This document shows, one piece after another, positions 36,793 through 45,273 of a stretch of 64,000 nt of DNA; position 1 is the stretch's first letter; each line of letters begins with the position of its first letter. Source of the stretch: Acetobacterium fimetarium (GTDB lineage Bacteria; Bacillota; Clostridia; Eubacteriales; Eubacteriaceae). The notes beneath the pieces were generated by a model. It did no database searches, was not told the DNA's origin, and was given only the letters and a program-made list of their open reading frames with translations. Position numbers and translations under genes: made by a program. The DNA lies in the NCBI RefSeq assembly GCF_014284475.1, contig NZ_WJBC01000013.1, positions 30,021 through 94,020 of the forward strand, given 5' to 3'.

Positions 36793-37683
36793 GTGTATAA
36801 AATTACCGCAAAACGGTTATTGGCTCCCAGTATCTATCTGATGGATGTGGCAGCGCCGAGAGTCGCAAAATCAGCAAATCCGGGACAATTTGTCATTGTT
36901 AAAATGGATGAGAAGGGCGAAAGAATCCCCTTGACCATCTGTGATTATGATAAAATTGCCGGCACGGTAACGATCGTGTTCCAGACGGTGGGCGCCTCAA
37001 CTAAAAAAATGGCGTTACTGGCAGAGGGTGATTATTTCAGCGACTTTGTCGGGCCACTTGGCCAGCCTTCCGAATTCATCGAGGAAAACATTGAAGAATT
37101 AAAGCAGAAAAAAATCATCTTTGTCGCCGGGGGAGTTGGTGCGGCACCGGTCTATCCCCAGATCAAATGGCTGCACGAGCATGGCATTGCGGCTGATGCG
37201 ATTGTCGGCTGCAAATCAAAAGACTATCTGCTGCTGGAAAAAGAAATCAAAGCCGTTGCCGGAAAACTCTATGTTGCGACCGATGACGGCAGCTATGGGT
37301 ATCAAGGTTTTGTAACCGATTTGTTGAAAGACCTGATTGAGAAGGAAGGCCAAAAATACGACCTTGTCATTGCCATCGGACCGATGATCATGATGAAATT
37401 CATCACGCTGCTGACCAAACAATACGGAATTAAAACCATTGTCAGCATGAACCCGGTGATGGTGGATGGAACCGGCATGTGCGGCGGCTGCCGACTGACT
37501 GTCGGCGGAGAGACCCGCTTTGCCTGTGTCGACGGGCCGGAATTTGACGGCCATCTCGTTGACTTCGATGAGGCGATGAGACGTTCAACACAGTATCAGA
37601 CTGAAGAAGGCAGAGCGGAAATCGAAAGACAGGAAAAAGAAACAGGGCATGTCTGCAATCTGGGCCTGGGGGAGCATAATTAA
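36793..37683 (+). CDS. nfnA: NfnA-type ferredoxin-NADP reductase subunit
   Basis: 296 residues from GTG with an AAGGAGG site. FAD and NAD-binding reductase: FVIVKMDEKGERIPLTI (FAD), VFVAGGVGAAPVYPQ-type NAD motif, and C-terminal cysteines GTGMCGGCRLTVGGETRFACVDGP that bind a 2Fe-2S cluster. With the following subunit it forms a transhydrogenase that uses bifurcation to couple ferredoxin and NADH to NADPH. Also annotated as sulfide dehydrogenase or as dihydroorotate dehydrogenase electron transfer subunit; the pairing below argues for NfnAB. Confidence 0.88.
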   Translation: MYKITAKRLLAPSIYLMDVAAPRVAKSANPGQFVIVKMDEKGERIPLTICDYDKIAGTVTIVFQTVGASTKKMALLAEGDYFSDFVGPLGQPSEFIEENIEELKQKKIIFVAGGVGAAPVYPQIKWLHEHGIAADAIVGCKSKDYLLLEKEIKAVAGKLYVATDDGSYGYQGFVTDLLKDLIEKEGQKYDLVIAIGPMIMMKFITLLTKQYGIKTIVSMNPVMVDGTGMCGGCRLTVGGETRFACVDGPEFDGHLVDFDEAMRRSTQYQTEEGRAEIERQEKETGHVCNLGLGEHN

Positions 37684-39068
37684 TGGAGATAAAGAAAAGA
37701 GTCCCGGTCATGGAACAGGCCCCGGAAATTAGACGGACAAATTTCGATGAAGTTTGTCTAGGCTACTCAGAAGCAGAGGCGGTTGAAGAAGCGAAACGTT
37801 GCCTACACTGCAAGAAACCGCTGTGCGTGACCCAGTGTCCGGTGTCGATCAACATTCCCGATTTTATTGAACATGTCAAAGAGCGTGAGTTTGAAAAAGC
37901 GGCCCGAGTGATCGCCGAATCAAGCTCGCTTCCCGCCGTCTGCGGCAGAGTCTGCCCCCAGGAAATTCAATGCGAGGGACAATGTGTGCTGGGAAAAAAG
38001 GGCGATGCGGTCGCCATCGGAAAACTCGAACGCTTCGTGGCGGACTGGTCACGGGAGAACAACATCGACCTGAGCCAGACGCTGCCGAAGAATGGCCGGA
38101 AAGTTGCGGTGATCGGTGCCGGACCTTCCGGACTGACCTGTGCCGGTGATCTGGCCAAACTCGGCTATGAGGTCACCATTTTTGAAGCCCTTCACAAAGC
38201 CGGTGGCGTGCTCGTCTACGGCATACCGGAGTTCCGGCTGCCCAAGGAAACCGTTGTCCAGCATGAAGTGGATAATGTTAAAGCGCTGGGCGTTAAAATA
38301 GAAACCAACGTCATTGTCGGGCGAACCGTTTCCGTCGATGAGCTGATGCAGGAGGAAGGCTTTGAGGCAGTATTTATCGGCTCCGGCGCCGGACTGCCGA
38401 TGTTTATGAACATACCAGGAGAAAACAGCAATGGCGTCTTCTCCGCCAATGAATACCTGACCCGAAGCAATCTGATGAAGGCCTTCAAGGAAGGGTACGA
38501 TACCCCCATCAAAGCCGGAAAAAAAGTGGCTGTCGTGGGCGGCGGCAATGTCGCCATGGATGCGGCCCGGACGGCGTTGAGGCTCGGCGCAGAAGTCCAT
38601 ATTGTTTACCGTCGGTCTCAGGCTGAGCTGCCCGCCAGAGCGGAAGAAGTCCATCATGCGATTGAAGAAGGTATCCATTTTAACCTGCTCTGCAATCCGG
38701 TCGAAATTCTGGCTGATGAAAAAGGCTGGGTTAAGGGCATCCGATGTATTCGTATGGAATTGGGAGAGCCGGATGCGTCCGGAAGAAGACGGCCGGTCGA
38801 AATACCGAATAGTGCATTTGAAATTGAAGTGGATACCGTCATCATGGCATTGGGAACCACGCCGAATCCCCTGATTTCTTCGACAACCAGAGGCCTCGAG
38901 GCAAACAAGAAAGGCTGCCTGATCGCAGCAGAGGAAACCGGAAAAACGACGCTGGAAGGCGTGTTTGCCGGCGGCGATGCGGTTACCGGTGCGGCGACTG
39001 TGATTCTGGCCATGGGTGCCGGCAAGAAAGCCGCGGCGGCAATCGCTGCCTACCTGAAAAATAAATAA
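37683..39068 (+). CDS. nfnB: NfnB-type NADPH subunit (GltA family)
   Basis: 461 residues; its ATG overlaps the nfnA stop by one base. N-terminal iron-sulfur domain: CLHCKKPLCVTQCPVSINIP and CGRVCPQEIQCEGQCVLG, enough cysteines for two 4Fe-4S clusters. Then FAD site VAVIGAGPSGLTCAGDLA and NADPH site VAVVGGGNVAMDAAR. Often called glutamate synthase small chain (GltA), but no GltB large chain is present, and adjacency to nfnA supports NADH-dependent ferredoxin:NADP oxidoreductase. Confidence 0.9.
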   Translation: MEIKKRVPVMEQAPEIRRTNFDEVCLGYSEAEAVEEAKRCLHCKKPLCVTQCPVSINIPDFIEHVKEREFEKAARVIAESSSLPAVCGRVCPQEIQCEGQCVLGKKGDAVAIGKLERFVADWSRENNIDLSQTLPKNGRKVAVIGAGPSGLTCAGDLAKLGYEVTIFEALHKAGGVLVYGIPEFRLPKETVVQHEVDNVKALGVKIETNVIVGRTVSVDELMQEEGFEAVFIGSGAGLPMFMNIPGENSNGVFSANEYLTRSNLMKAFKEGYDTPIKAGKKVAVVGGGNVAMDAARTALRLGAEVHIVYRRSQAELPARAEEVHHAIEEGIHFNLLCNPVEILADEKGWVKGIRCIRMELGEPDASGRRRPVEIPNSAFEIEVDTVIMALGTTPNPLISSTTRGLEANKKGCLIAAEETGKTTLEGVFAGGDAVTGAATVILAMGAGKKAAAAIAAYLKNK

Positions 39069-39093
39069 AGATAGTTGATTCTGTTTTATCTGT

Positions 39094-39134
39094 AAAACCA
39101 CAAGTAAGTCGCAAAGCGTACTTCTTGTGGTTTT
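39094..39134 (+). terminator. Hairpin terminator after nfnB
   Basis: AAAACCACAAG pairs with CTTGTGGTTTT, extended by AGT/ACT, with a loop of about 10 bases, followed by GTGTTTG. It ends 66 bases after the nfnB stop. Confidence 0.7.
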
Positions 39135-39191
39135 GTGTTTGATCAGCGGGATTAAAATTTTATGTAGGTATTAAATAACCGGGTCTTTTGG

Positions 39192-39197
39192 TATAAT
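39192..39197 (+). promoter_or_regulatory. -10 element before polA
   Basis: Perfect TATAAT, 34 bases before the polA ATG. The -35 region (around 39169, TATTAA) is poor, so the exact promoter is uncertain. Confidence 0.45.
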
Positions 39198-39231
39198 AAG
39201 TAATGAAAATGGAAAAAAGAGAGGAACAGAG

Positions 39232-41874
39232 ATGAAAAGCATACTGATTGATGGAAACAGCCTGATTTATCGTACATTCTATGCCATTCGAGAAATGTCA
39301 AATTCTAAGGGCGTACCCACAAATGCCATTTATGGCTTTGTTAATATACTGGTTAAAATTCAGGAGGAGTATCAACCGGATTATCTGGGCATTGCCTTTG
39401 ATTTAAAAGCCCCGACTTTCCGACATTTAGCCTATGACGATTACAAGGGCGGGCGGCACAAGATGCCGGAACTTTTAGAAGAACAGTTTGCGATTCTTAA
39501 ACAGCTCCTGATCAAAATGGACATCCCCATTCTGGAACTGGCAGGTTTCGAGGCGGATGATATTATCGGAACCCTTGCGATGATCGGAGCTGAGAAGGGT
39601 TATCAAACTGAAATCATCACTGGAGATCGGGATGCTTTTCAATTGGTCGGCCCAAATGTTAAAGTTCTGTATACCAAAAAGGGCATCTCTCAACTGGAAG
39701 CAGTCGATGAAGCCTGGATACAGCAGGAATACGGTCTGACGCCGAAGGATCTGATTGAACTGAAAGCCCTCATGGGTGACAAATCCGACAATATACCGGG
39801 TATTGCAGGCATTGGTGAAAAAACCGGTATCAAGCTGATCCAGAAATATCAAACATTGGACAACCTGTATGCGCATATTGATGACGAGAAGGGTAAGCAA
39901 AAAGAAAAACTGATTGCCGGAAAAGAAGCGGCCTATAAAAGCCGAATGCTGGGAACTATTAAACTGGATGTGCCATGGGATGGTGATTTTAAGGAACTGT
40001 CTTTTCATAATATTTTTAATGCCGAAAGCATTGAAATGCTCAAAGAACTGGAATTTAAAAACATCCTTTCGCGAATCGATCAAACAGACACGGTCGAAAC
40101 CATTGAAAAAGCGGTGGGATTTCAATGGATCAAAACAGATCAGGAACTGGCGGAGCTGTTAGCCGTTTTAGCAGCAACTGAAGAAGTGACCATTTATTAC
40201 CATCAGGAGGAAACGGGAGTTTATCTGGCAATGGAAATTGAGAACCGGTATTACTATTTGAATGCTCAAGTGGTCGAGAAACTCAAATTCTTTGAAAAAC
40301 TCCTCAGCCTCAAGAATGTCACAACGCTGGAAATTACCAGTCAGGATCTCAAGAATCTGATTCATATTTTTCACCAGGCCGGGATTACAGAAGTCAACGA
40401 AGCGTTTGATACTTATGTGGCCACTTATCTGCTCAGCCCCGGTGACCAGCGTTATGATTTAAAAACGGCGGCCTATAAATATTTGAGCCGTACGATTCTG
40501 GATGATGAAGAGATGTTCGGGAAAGGAAAGAAACGGGTTAAGGCTTCCGAACTCGATGAACAGCTGCTGGCGGATTATTTTGTCAAAAACTGCGAAACGG
40601 TGAAAAGCCTCAAAACGGTGCTGGAAAAAGAACTCGATGAAACGGGAATGATGAGCTTATTCAAGACCATCGAAATGCCGCTGCTGGAAGTGATGGCATC
40701 GATGGAGGAACTTGGCTTTAAAATCGACCGGTCCCAGTTGGAGGTCCTCTCGGGAGATTTTGAGAGCAAGCTGAAAGGTCTGACCCGGGAGATTTATGAG
40801 CTGGCAGAAACGGATGAATTCAATATCAATTCGCCTAAACAGCTGGGCGAAGTATTGTTTGAAAAATTGAAACTGCCGGTCGTCAAGAAAACGAAAACCG
40901 GCTATTCCACCAATATCGACGTACTGGAACAGTTGATTCATTTTCATCCCATTGTTGAGAAAATCATTGACTACCGCACGCTGTCCAAGCTGGATTCAAC
41001 CTATGGACGGGGATTGATGACGTTTGTTGAACCCAAAACCAATAAGATCTATTCGACTTTTAATCAAACGGTGGCCGCAACCGGTCGGTTGAGCAGTTCG
41101 GCACCGAACCTTCAGAATATACCGGTCAAGACAGAAATGGGCCGGGAAATCAGACGGGTCTTTGTACCATCGGATGCTGATCATATTTTAGTGGATGCGG
41201 ATTATTCTCAAATCGAGCTGCGGGTACTGGCCCATCTTTCGGGAGATGAAAACCTCATCGATGCATTTAAAAAAGAACAGGATATTCATACCCGTACAGC
41301 ATCAGAAATATTTGGTGTTCCGCTGGAGGCGGTATCGCGAACCCAGCGTGGTCAGGCAAAAGCCATCAATTTCGGCTTGATTTACGGAAAGCAGGCCTTC
41401 AGCCTCGGAAAAGAGCTGGGCATTTCAAGAAACGAAGCTCAGAATTATATCGACCGATATTTTGCCCGGTATCCCAAGGTACAGGACTACATGGGAAATG
41501 TCAAAAAACAGGCGAAGGAAGATGGTTATGTTACTTCGATCTGGGGAAGAAGACGTTATATTCCCGAGATGAACTCCAGAAACGGCATACTCGTTCAGGC
41601 TGGCGAACGCATGGCGTTGAATACGCCGATTCAGGGCAGTGCGGCGGACATTATCAAACTGGCCATGATCAGGGTCTACAATCGCCTGAATGTGGAACAG
41701 TTGGAAGCGGAGCTGATTCTGCAGGTGCATGATGAATTAATCATCGACACCCCCAAAAATGAGCAGGAACAGGTGGAACGTCTGATCAAAGAAGAGATGG
41801 AAGGGGCAGCTCAGTTAAGTGTACCGATCACGGTGGACGTCAACAGCGGGGCATCCTGGTACGAGCTGAAATAA
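39232..41874 (+). CDS. polA: DNA polymerase I
   Basis: 880 residues. N-terminal 5'-3' exonuclease (EADDIIGTLA, GDRDAFQLV, GDKSDNIPGIAGIGEKT), a central 3'-5' exonuclease-like domain (about residues 295-480) and the family A polymerase (VDADYSQIELRVLAHLS motif A, RGQAKAINFGLIYGKQAF motif B, LQVHDEL motif C). In the exonuclease domain the first catalytic DxE motif is not found (VTIYYHQEE stands there), so proofreading is probably lost as in Bacillus Pol I. coaE follows 11 bases later. Confidence 0.97.
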   Translation: MKSILIDGNSLIYRTFYAIREMSNSKGVPTNAIYGFVNILVKIQEEYQPDYLGIAFDLKAPTFRHLAYDDYKGGRHKMPELLEEQFAILKQLLIKMDIPILELAGFEADDIIGTLAMIGAEKGYQTEIITGDRDAFQLVGPNVKVLYTKKGISQLEAVDEAWIQQEYGLTPKDLIELKALMGDKSDNIPGIAGIGEKTGIKLIQKYQTLDNLYAHIDDEKGKQKEKLIAGKEAAYKSRMLGTIKLDVPWDGDFKELSFHNIFNAESIEMLKELEFKNILSRIDQTDTVETIEKAVGFQWIKTDQELAELLAVLAATEEVTIYYHQEETGVYLAMEIENRYYYLNAQVVEKLKFFEKLLSLKNVTTLEITSQDLKNLIHIFHQAGITEVNEAFDTYVATYLLSPGDQRYDLKTAAYKYLSRTILDDEEMFGKGKKRVKASELDEQLLADYFVKNCETVKSLKTVLEKELDETGMMSLFKTIEMPLLEVMASMEELGFKIDRSQLEVLSGDFESKLKGLTREIYELAETDEFNINSPKQLGEVLFEKLKLPVVKKTKTGYSTNIDVLEQLIHFHPIVEKIIDYRTLSKLDSTYGRGLMTFVEPKTNKIYSTFNQTVAATGRLSSSAPNLQNIPVKTEMGREIRRVFVPSDADHILVDADYSQIELRVLAHLSGDENLIDAFKKEQDIHTRTASEIFGVPLEAVSRTQRGQAKAINFGLIYGKQAFSLGKELGISRNEAQNYIDRYFARYPKVQDYMGNVKKQAKEDGYVTSIWGRRRYIPEMNSRNGILVQAGERMALNTPIQGSAADIIKLAMIRVYNRLNVEQLEAELILQVHDELIIDTPKNEQEQVERLIKEEMEGAAQLSVPITVDVNSGASWYELK

Positions 41875-41885
41875 GGGAGTTTTAG

Positions 41886-42503
41886 ATGAAAGTAATTGGC
41901 ATAACCGGAGGAATTGCATCCGGAAAGTCCGTCGTGACCAATATATTGCAGAAACGCTTCAACTACATTGTCATCGATGCGGATCAGCTGGCGCGACAGG
42001 CGGTTGAGCCAGGCAGTCCGGGGCTGAGAAAAATTGTGGCGACTTTCGGAGCGTGCCGCCTGAACAAGGAAGGAAGCCTGGATCGTGGCCTGCTGGGAAA
42101 AATCATTGCCGAGGATGAAGCGGCGCGAAAAAAGCTTAATGCCATTGTTCATCCGGAAGTCAAAAAACTGTATGATGAACAGCTCAGGTCGATAGAGCAG
42201 ATCGGGATGCCGATTGTCTTCTATGATTGCCCGCTGCTTTTTGAAGCAAATCTGCAGGCTGAAGTGGATGAAATCATGCTGGTGGTAGCGGACGAAGCGA
42301 TCCGCATCGATCGCATCATCGAGCGGGATGGCGTTTCACGGGAGCTGGCCGAAAAGAAGATAGCGATGCAGATGTCAGACGCTGAGAAGATAAAGCGGTC
42401 CGATGTCATCATCGAAAACAACGGCAGTCTCGATGATCTGCTGGTGGCGCTGAATGTCTATTTCACCAGGCGAAAACTCTTTGTGGAGGACAGTGCGGAG
42501 TAA
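41886..42503 (+). CDS. coaE: Dephospho-CoA kinase
   Basis: 205 residues. Last step of coenzyme A synthesis. P-loop GGIASGKSVV, then DADQLARQAVEPG, NAIVHPEV and DCPLLFEANLQAEVD. polA-coaE is a common Firmicutes pair. No mutM lies between them. Operon partner of polA by spacing and shared strand. Confidence 0.96.
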   Translation: MKVIGITGGIASGKSVVTNILQKRFNYIVIDADQLARQAVEPGSPGLRKIVATFGACRLNKEGSLDRGLLGKIIAEDEAARKKLNAIVHPEVKKLYDEQLRSIEQIGMPIVFYDCPLLFEANLQAEVDEIMLVVADEAIRIDRIIERDGVSRELAEKKIAMQMSDAEKIKRSDVIIENNGSLDDLLVALNVYFTRRKLFVEDSAE

Positions 42504-42529
42504 AGCTGATAAAAAAATCAAAAATTTGA

Positions 42530-42558
42530 TTGATCTTTTCCATTCATTCCATTATAAT
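42530..42558 (+). promoter_or_regulatory. Promoter for tRNA-Leu
   Basis: TTGATC (42530-42535), 17-base spacer, TATAAT (42553-42558), 30 bases before the tRNA. Confidence 0.7.
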
Positions 42559-42588
42559 AGGAAAGCAGGATAAAATTCTGTGATTAAC

Positions 42589-42674
42589 GCGAGGGTGGTG
42601 GAACGGCAGACACGCAGGCTTGAGGGGCCTGTTGCAGCAATGCAGTGAGGGTTCAAATCCCTTTCCTCGCACCA
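42589..42674 (+). tRNA. tRNA-Leu (anticodon GAG)
   Basis: 86 bases with encoded CCA. Acceptor GCGAGGG pairs with TCCTCGC (one wobble), discriminator A. Anticodon stem CAGGC/GCCTG closes loop TTGAGGG, anticodon GAG (42622-42624), reading CUC and CUU. A long variable arm (TGCAGCAATGCA) marks class II tRNA, as expected for leucine. Confidence 0.96.
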
Positions 42675-42689
42675 TAAAAAAGAACTGAG

Positions 42690-42720
42690 AGCCAATTGCT
42701 TAAGCAATTGGCTTTTCTTT
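42690..42720 (+). terminator. Terminator after tRNA-Leu
   Basis: Perfect inverted repeat AGCCAATTGC/GCAATTGGCT around TTAA (42690-42713), followed by TTTCTTTTATTTT. Strong intrinsic terminator. Confidence 0.85.
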
Positions 42721-42848
42721 TATTTTCACAAACTTCTGTTTCTTGTGGTTGAAATCCGCTTTATGCCAATGAAAATAGCGATAAACTAAGCGATGCGTCG
42801 GGCAATTTCTTAAGACTTGCATTAATACGTCGCTTCTAAAAATAGTAT

Positions 42849-42877
42849 TTGACAAAAATACGTAAATCATTTATGAT
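42849..42877 (+). promoter_or_regulatory. Promoter of the trp operon
   Basis: TTGACA (42849-42854), 17-base spacer, TATGAT (42872-42877). It lies at the start of the T-box leader, 349 bases before trpE. Confidence 0.8.
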
Positions 42878-42883
42878 TTAAAT

Positions 42884-43190
42884 AATTTAATAAATCTTCA
42901 AACCGTTGACGTGGAGATAACGGTGTATCGTGCAGTTACAGAGAGCGAGGAAGGCTGAGAGCCTCGCACAACGCAGAACATCAAATGGACCACTGAGGGC
43001 GTAGTCAAAGGGAATCATCAATGATTGATTTCTGAGTATTCTACGACGTGACGCATACGTCAGTTGCGAGGAATATGATAGTATTCTGCAGAGTGTACAG
43101 GGGATTTCTCTGTAAATGAAGGTGGTACCGCGGGTGAATTTTTTGCGCTCGTCCTTGATTAATTTTATTAGTCGAGGACGGGCGTTTTTT
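42884..43190 (+). promoter_or_regulatory. T-box leader (tRNA-Trp sensing) of the trp operon
   Basis: A T-box riboswitch: the stem I region with AGAGAGC (42940-42946), a specifier UGG codon followed by A at 42986-42988 in the context CAAATGGACC, the T-box sequence GGTGGTACCGCGG (43121-43133), and a terminator hairpin (43146-43184, arms CGCTCGTCC/GGACGGGCG) with T6. When uncharged tRNA-Trp pairs with the UGG specifier and the T-box bulge, the antiterminator forms and trpEGDCFBA is transcribed. A small hairpin ACCGTT/AACGGT lies at 42902-42922. Confidence 0.9.
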
Positions 43191-43225
43191 ATTTTATTAT
43201 TTTTAACAGACGAAAGGATAGAGAT

Positions 43226-44689
43226 ATGATTAAACCATCCATGGAAGAAGCCAGAAAATACTGTGAAACCTACAAGAGTGTACCGATCAGTCTGGAACTT
43301 TTTTCAGACATCAAAACACCGATTGAAGTGCTTAAATGCCTGAAAGATACCGGCCGGAAATGCTATCTGCTGGAAAGTGTCGAAGGCGGTGAGAAATGGG
43401 GACGCTATTCGTTCTTGGGATTTGATCCCAGCTTATCCGTTAAAAGCCTTAATGGTGAAGTGACGGTTAAAAACGGCAGATCAAAAGAAACTGTAACCGA
43501 AGAGCCTCTGGAAATACTGCGGGAAATCTTAGCAGAATGGAAAAGTCCACAGCTGGATTTCTTGCCGAATTTCACCGGCGGTTTTGTGGGCTATATCTCA
43601 TACGACTTTGTCAAGTATACAGAGAAGAACCTGGTTCTGAAAAACAATAATCCGGAAGAATTTGATGATTTGAATCTGATGCTTTTTGATAAAGTCATCG
43701 CCTACGATCATCTCAGGCAGAAGATCGTGATCATCGTTAACATCAAAACCGCAGATTTTGAAAAAAACTACATCGACGGCGTCGTCAAACTCAAGGAAAT
43801 AGAATCACTGATCAAGAACTGCGTCAGTACCCGGAAGTATCCGGGAAGGGTCACCTCCGAGTTTACCCAACTTTTTACCAAAGCGTATTACTGTGACATG
43901 GTGGCGAAAACGAGAGAGCATATTTATCAGGGAGACATCTTTCAGGCGGTGATCTCGAATCGGATGGCGGCCAGTTTTGATGGCGATTTGCTCTCGACCT
44001 ATCGGGTGCTGCGAACCATCAATCCTTCTCCCTATATGTTCTATATCGATTTCGATGAAATCCAGGTTGCCGGAGCATCGCCGGAGACACTGATATCACT
44101 GAAAAACGGGAAACTATCGACCTTTCCGATTGCCGGGTCCTGTCCCCGCGGCGCGACACCGGCAGAGGACGAAACCTTTATCCGGGAACTGTTGAAAGAT
44201 GAAAAGGAACTGAGTGAACACAACATGCTGGTGGATCTGGGGAGAAACGATCTGGGAAAAGTCAGCGAATTCGGAACCGTTGTGGTTGAAGAATACCAGA
44301 ACGTGGTGAAATATTCACACATCACCCATATTGCCTCGACGGTGACCGGAAAGCTGAGAACGGAACTGGATCAGCTGGATGCACTGGCCGCCGTCTTGCC
44401 GGCCGGAACTCTGTCCGGAGCACCCAAGAAAAGAGCCATTGAAATCATCAACGAACTGGAAGGTGAAAAGCGGGGCGTCTATGGCGGAGCCGTCGGTTAT
44501 ATCGATTTTTCGGGAAATATGGACATGTGCATCGCCATCCGGATGGCGGTCAGGAAAAATGAAAAAGTCTACGTGTCGGCCGGTGCCGGCATTGTCGCTG
44601 ACAGTGTTGCTGAAAAAGAATTCAACGAATCGCATAATAAAGCGCGGGCGATGTTTGAAGCGCTAGAGCGTGCCCAGGAGGTGGAATAA
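43226..44689 (+). CDS. trpE: Anthranilate synthase component I
   Basis: 487 residues. Makes anthranilate from chorismate with ammonia supplied by TrpG. The tryptophan feedback site is seen as CYLLESVEGGEKWGRYSF. The chorismate-binding core has IFQAVISNRM, GASPETLI, PIAGSCPRGATPAEDE, LVDLGRNDLGKVSEFG, LPAGTLSGAPKKRAIEII and AGAGIVADS. First gene of a complete operon, and its stop overlaps trpG by one base. Controlled by the T-box upstream. Confidence 0.97.
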   Translation: MIKPSMEEARKYCETYKSVPISLELFSDIKTPIEVLKCLKDTGRKCYLLESVEGGEKWGRYSFLGFDPSLSVKSLNGEVTVKNGRSKETVTEEPLEILREILAEWKSPQLDFLPNFTGGFVGYISYDFVKYTEKNLVLKNNNPEEFDDLNLMLFDKVIAYDHLRQKIVIIVNIKTADFEKNYIDGVVKLKEIESLIKNCVSTRKYPGRVTSEFTQLFTKAYYCDMVAKTREHIYQGDIFQAVISNRMAASFDGDLLSTYRVLRTINPSPYMFYIDFDEIQVAGASPETLISLKNGKLSTFPIAGSCPRGATPAEDETFIRELLKDEKELSEHNMLVDLGRNDLGKVSEFGTVVVEEYQNVVKYSHITHIASTVTGKLRTELDQLDALAAVLPAGTLSGAPKKRAIEIINELEGEKRGVYGGAVGYIDFSGNMDMCIAIRMAVRKNEKVYVSAGAGIVADSVAEKEFNESHNKARAMFEALERAQEVE

Positions 44690-45273
44690 TGATCCTGCTG
44701 ATTGACAATTACGACAGCTTTTCTTATAACCTGTACCAGTATGTCGGGGTCATCGATCCGGATATCCGGGTGATCAAAAATGATGAGTTCAGCCTGGCGG
44801 AAATCCAAAAAATGAATCCCAGCCATATCATTATTTCGCCGGGACCGGGAAGACCCAAAGATGCCGGCATCTGCGAAGAAGTGGTTGCTTTTTTCAAGGA
44901 CAAGACGCCGCTGCTGGGGGTTTGCCTCGGCCATCAGGCTATCTGCGAAGTGTTCGGCGGGGAGATTACCTATGCCAAAACACTGATGCACGGCAAGCAG
45001 AGCACGGTTCATATTGCCAATGGCAGTCCCGTTTTCAGAGGCCTGCCACCGATTATCCAGGCAGCGCGCTATCACTCCCTGGGAGCGAAACGAAATACCT
45101 TGCCGGATGAGCTGCTGATCATCGCAGAGGATGACGAAGGGGAAGTCATGGCCGTAAAGCATCGGGATTACGATGTCTACGGGCTGCAGTTTCATCCGGA
45201 ATCGATATTGACCGAAGATGGCAACCGGATGATCGAAAATTTTTTAAAAATAGGAAGGAAAGACAATGATTAA
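44689..45273 (+). CDS. trpG: Anthranilate synthase component II (glutamine amidotransferase)
   Basis: 194 residues. Class I amidotransferase that feeds ammonia to TrpE. Motifs: LIDNYDSFSYNLYQY, ISPGPGRPKDAG, the nucleophile cysteine in GVCLGHQAI and the HPES triad end (GLQFHPESILT). As it is an isolated unfused TrpG it might also serve folate synthesis (PabA), as in Bacillus. It overlaps trpD by 8 bases. Confidence 0.96.
   Translation: MILLIDNYDSFSYNLYQYVGVIDPDIRVIKNDEFSLAEIQKMNPSHIIISPGPGRPKDAGICEEVVAFFKDKTPLLGVCLGHQAICEVFGGEITYAKTLMHGKQSTVHIANGSPVFRGLPPIIQAARYHSLGAKRNTLPDELLIIAEDDEGEVMAVKHRDYDVYGLQFHPESILTEDGNRMIENFLKIGRKDND

Noticed and set aside
38049..39101. 350-codon minus-strand frame
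   Set aside because: Lies antisense to nfnB, whose motifs are unmistakable; it is a codon-bias shadow.
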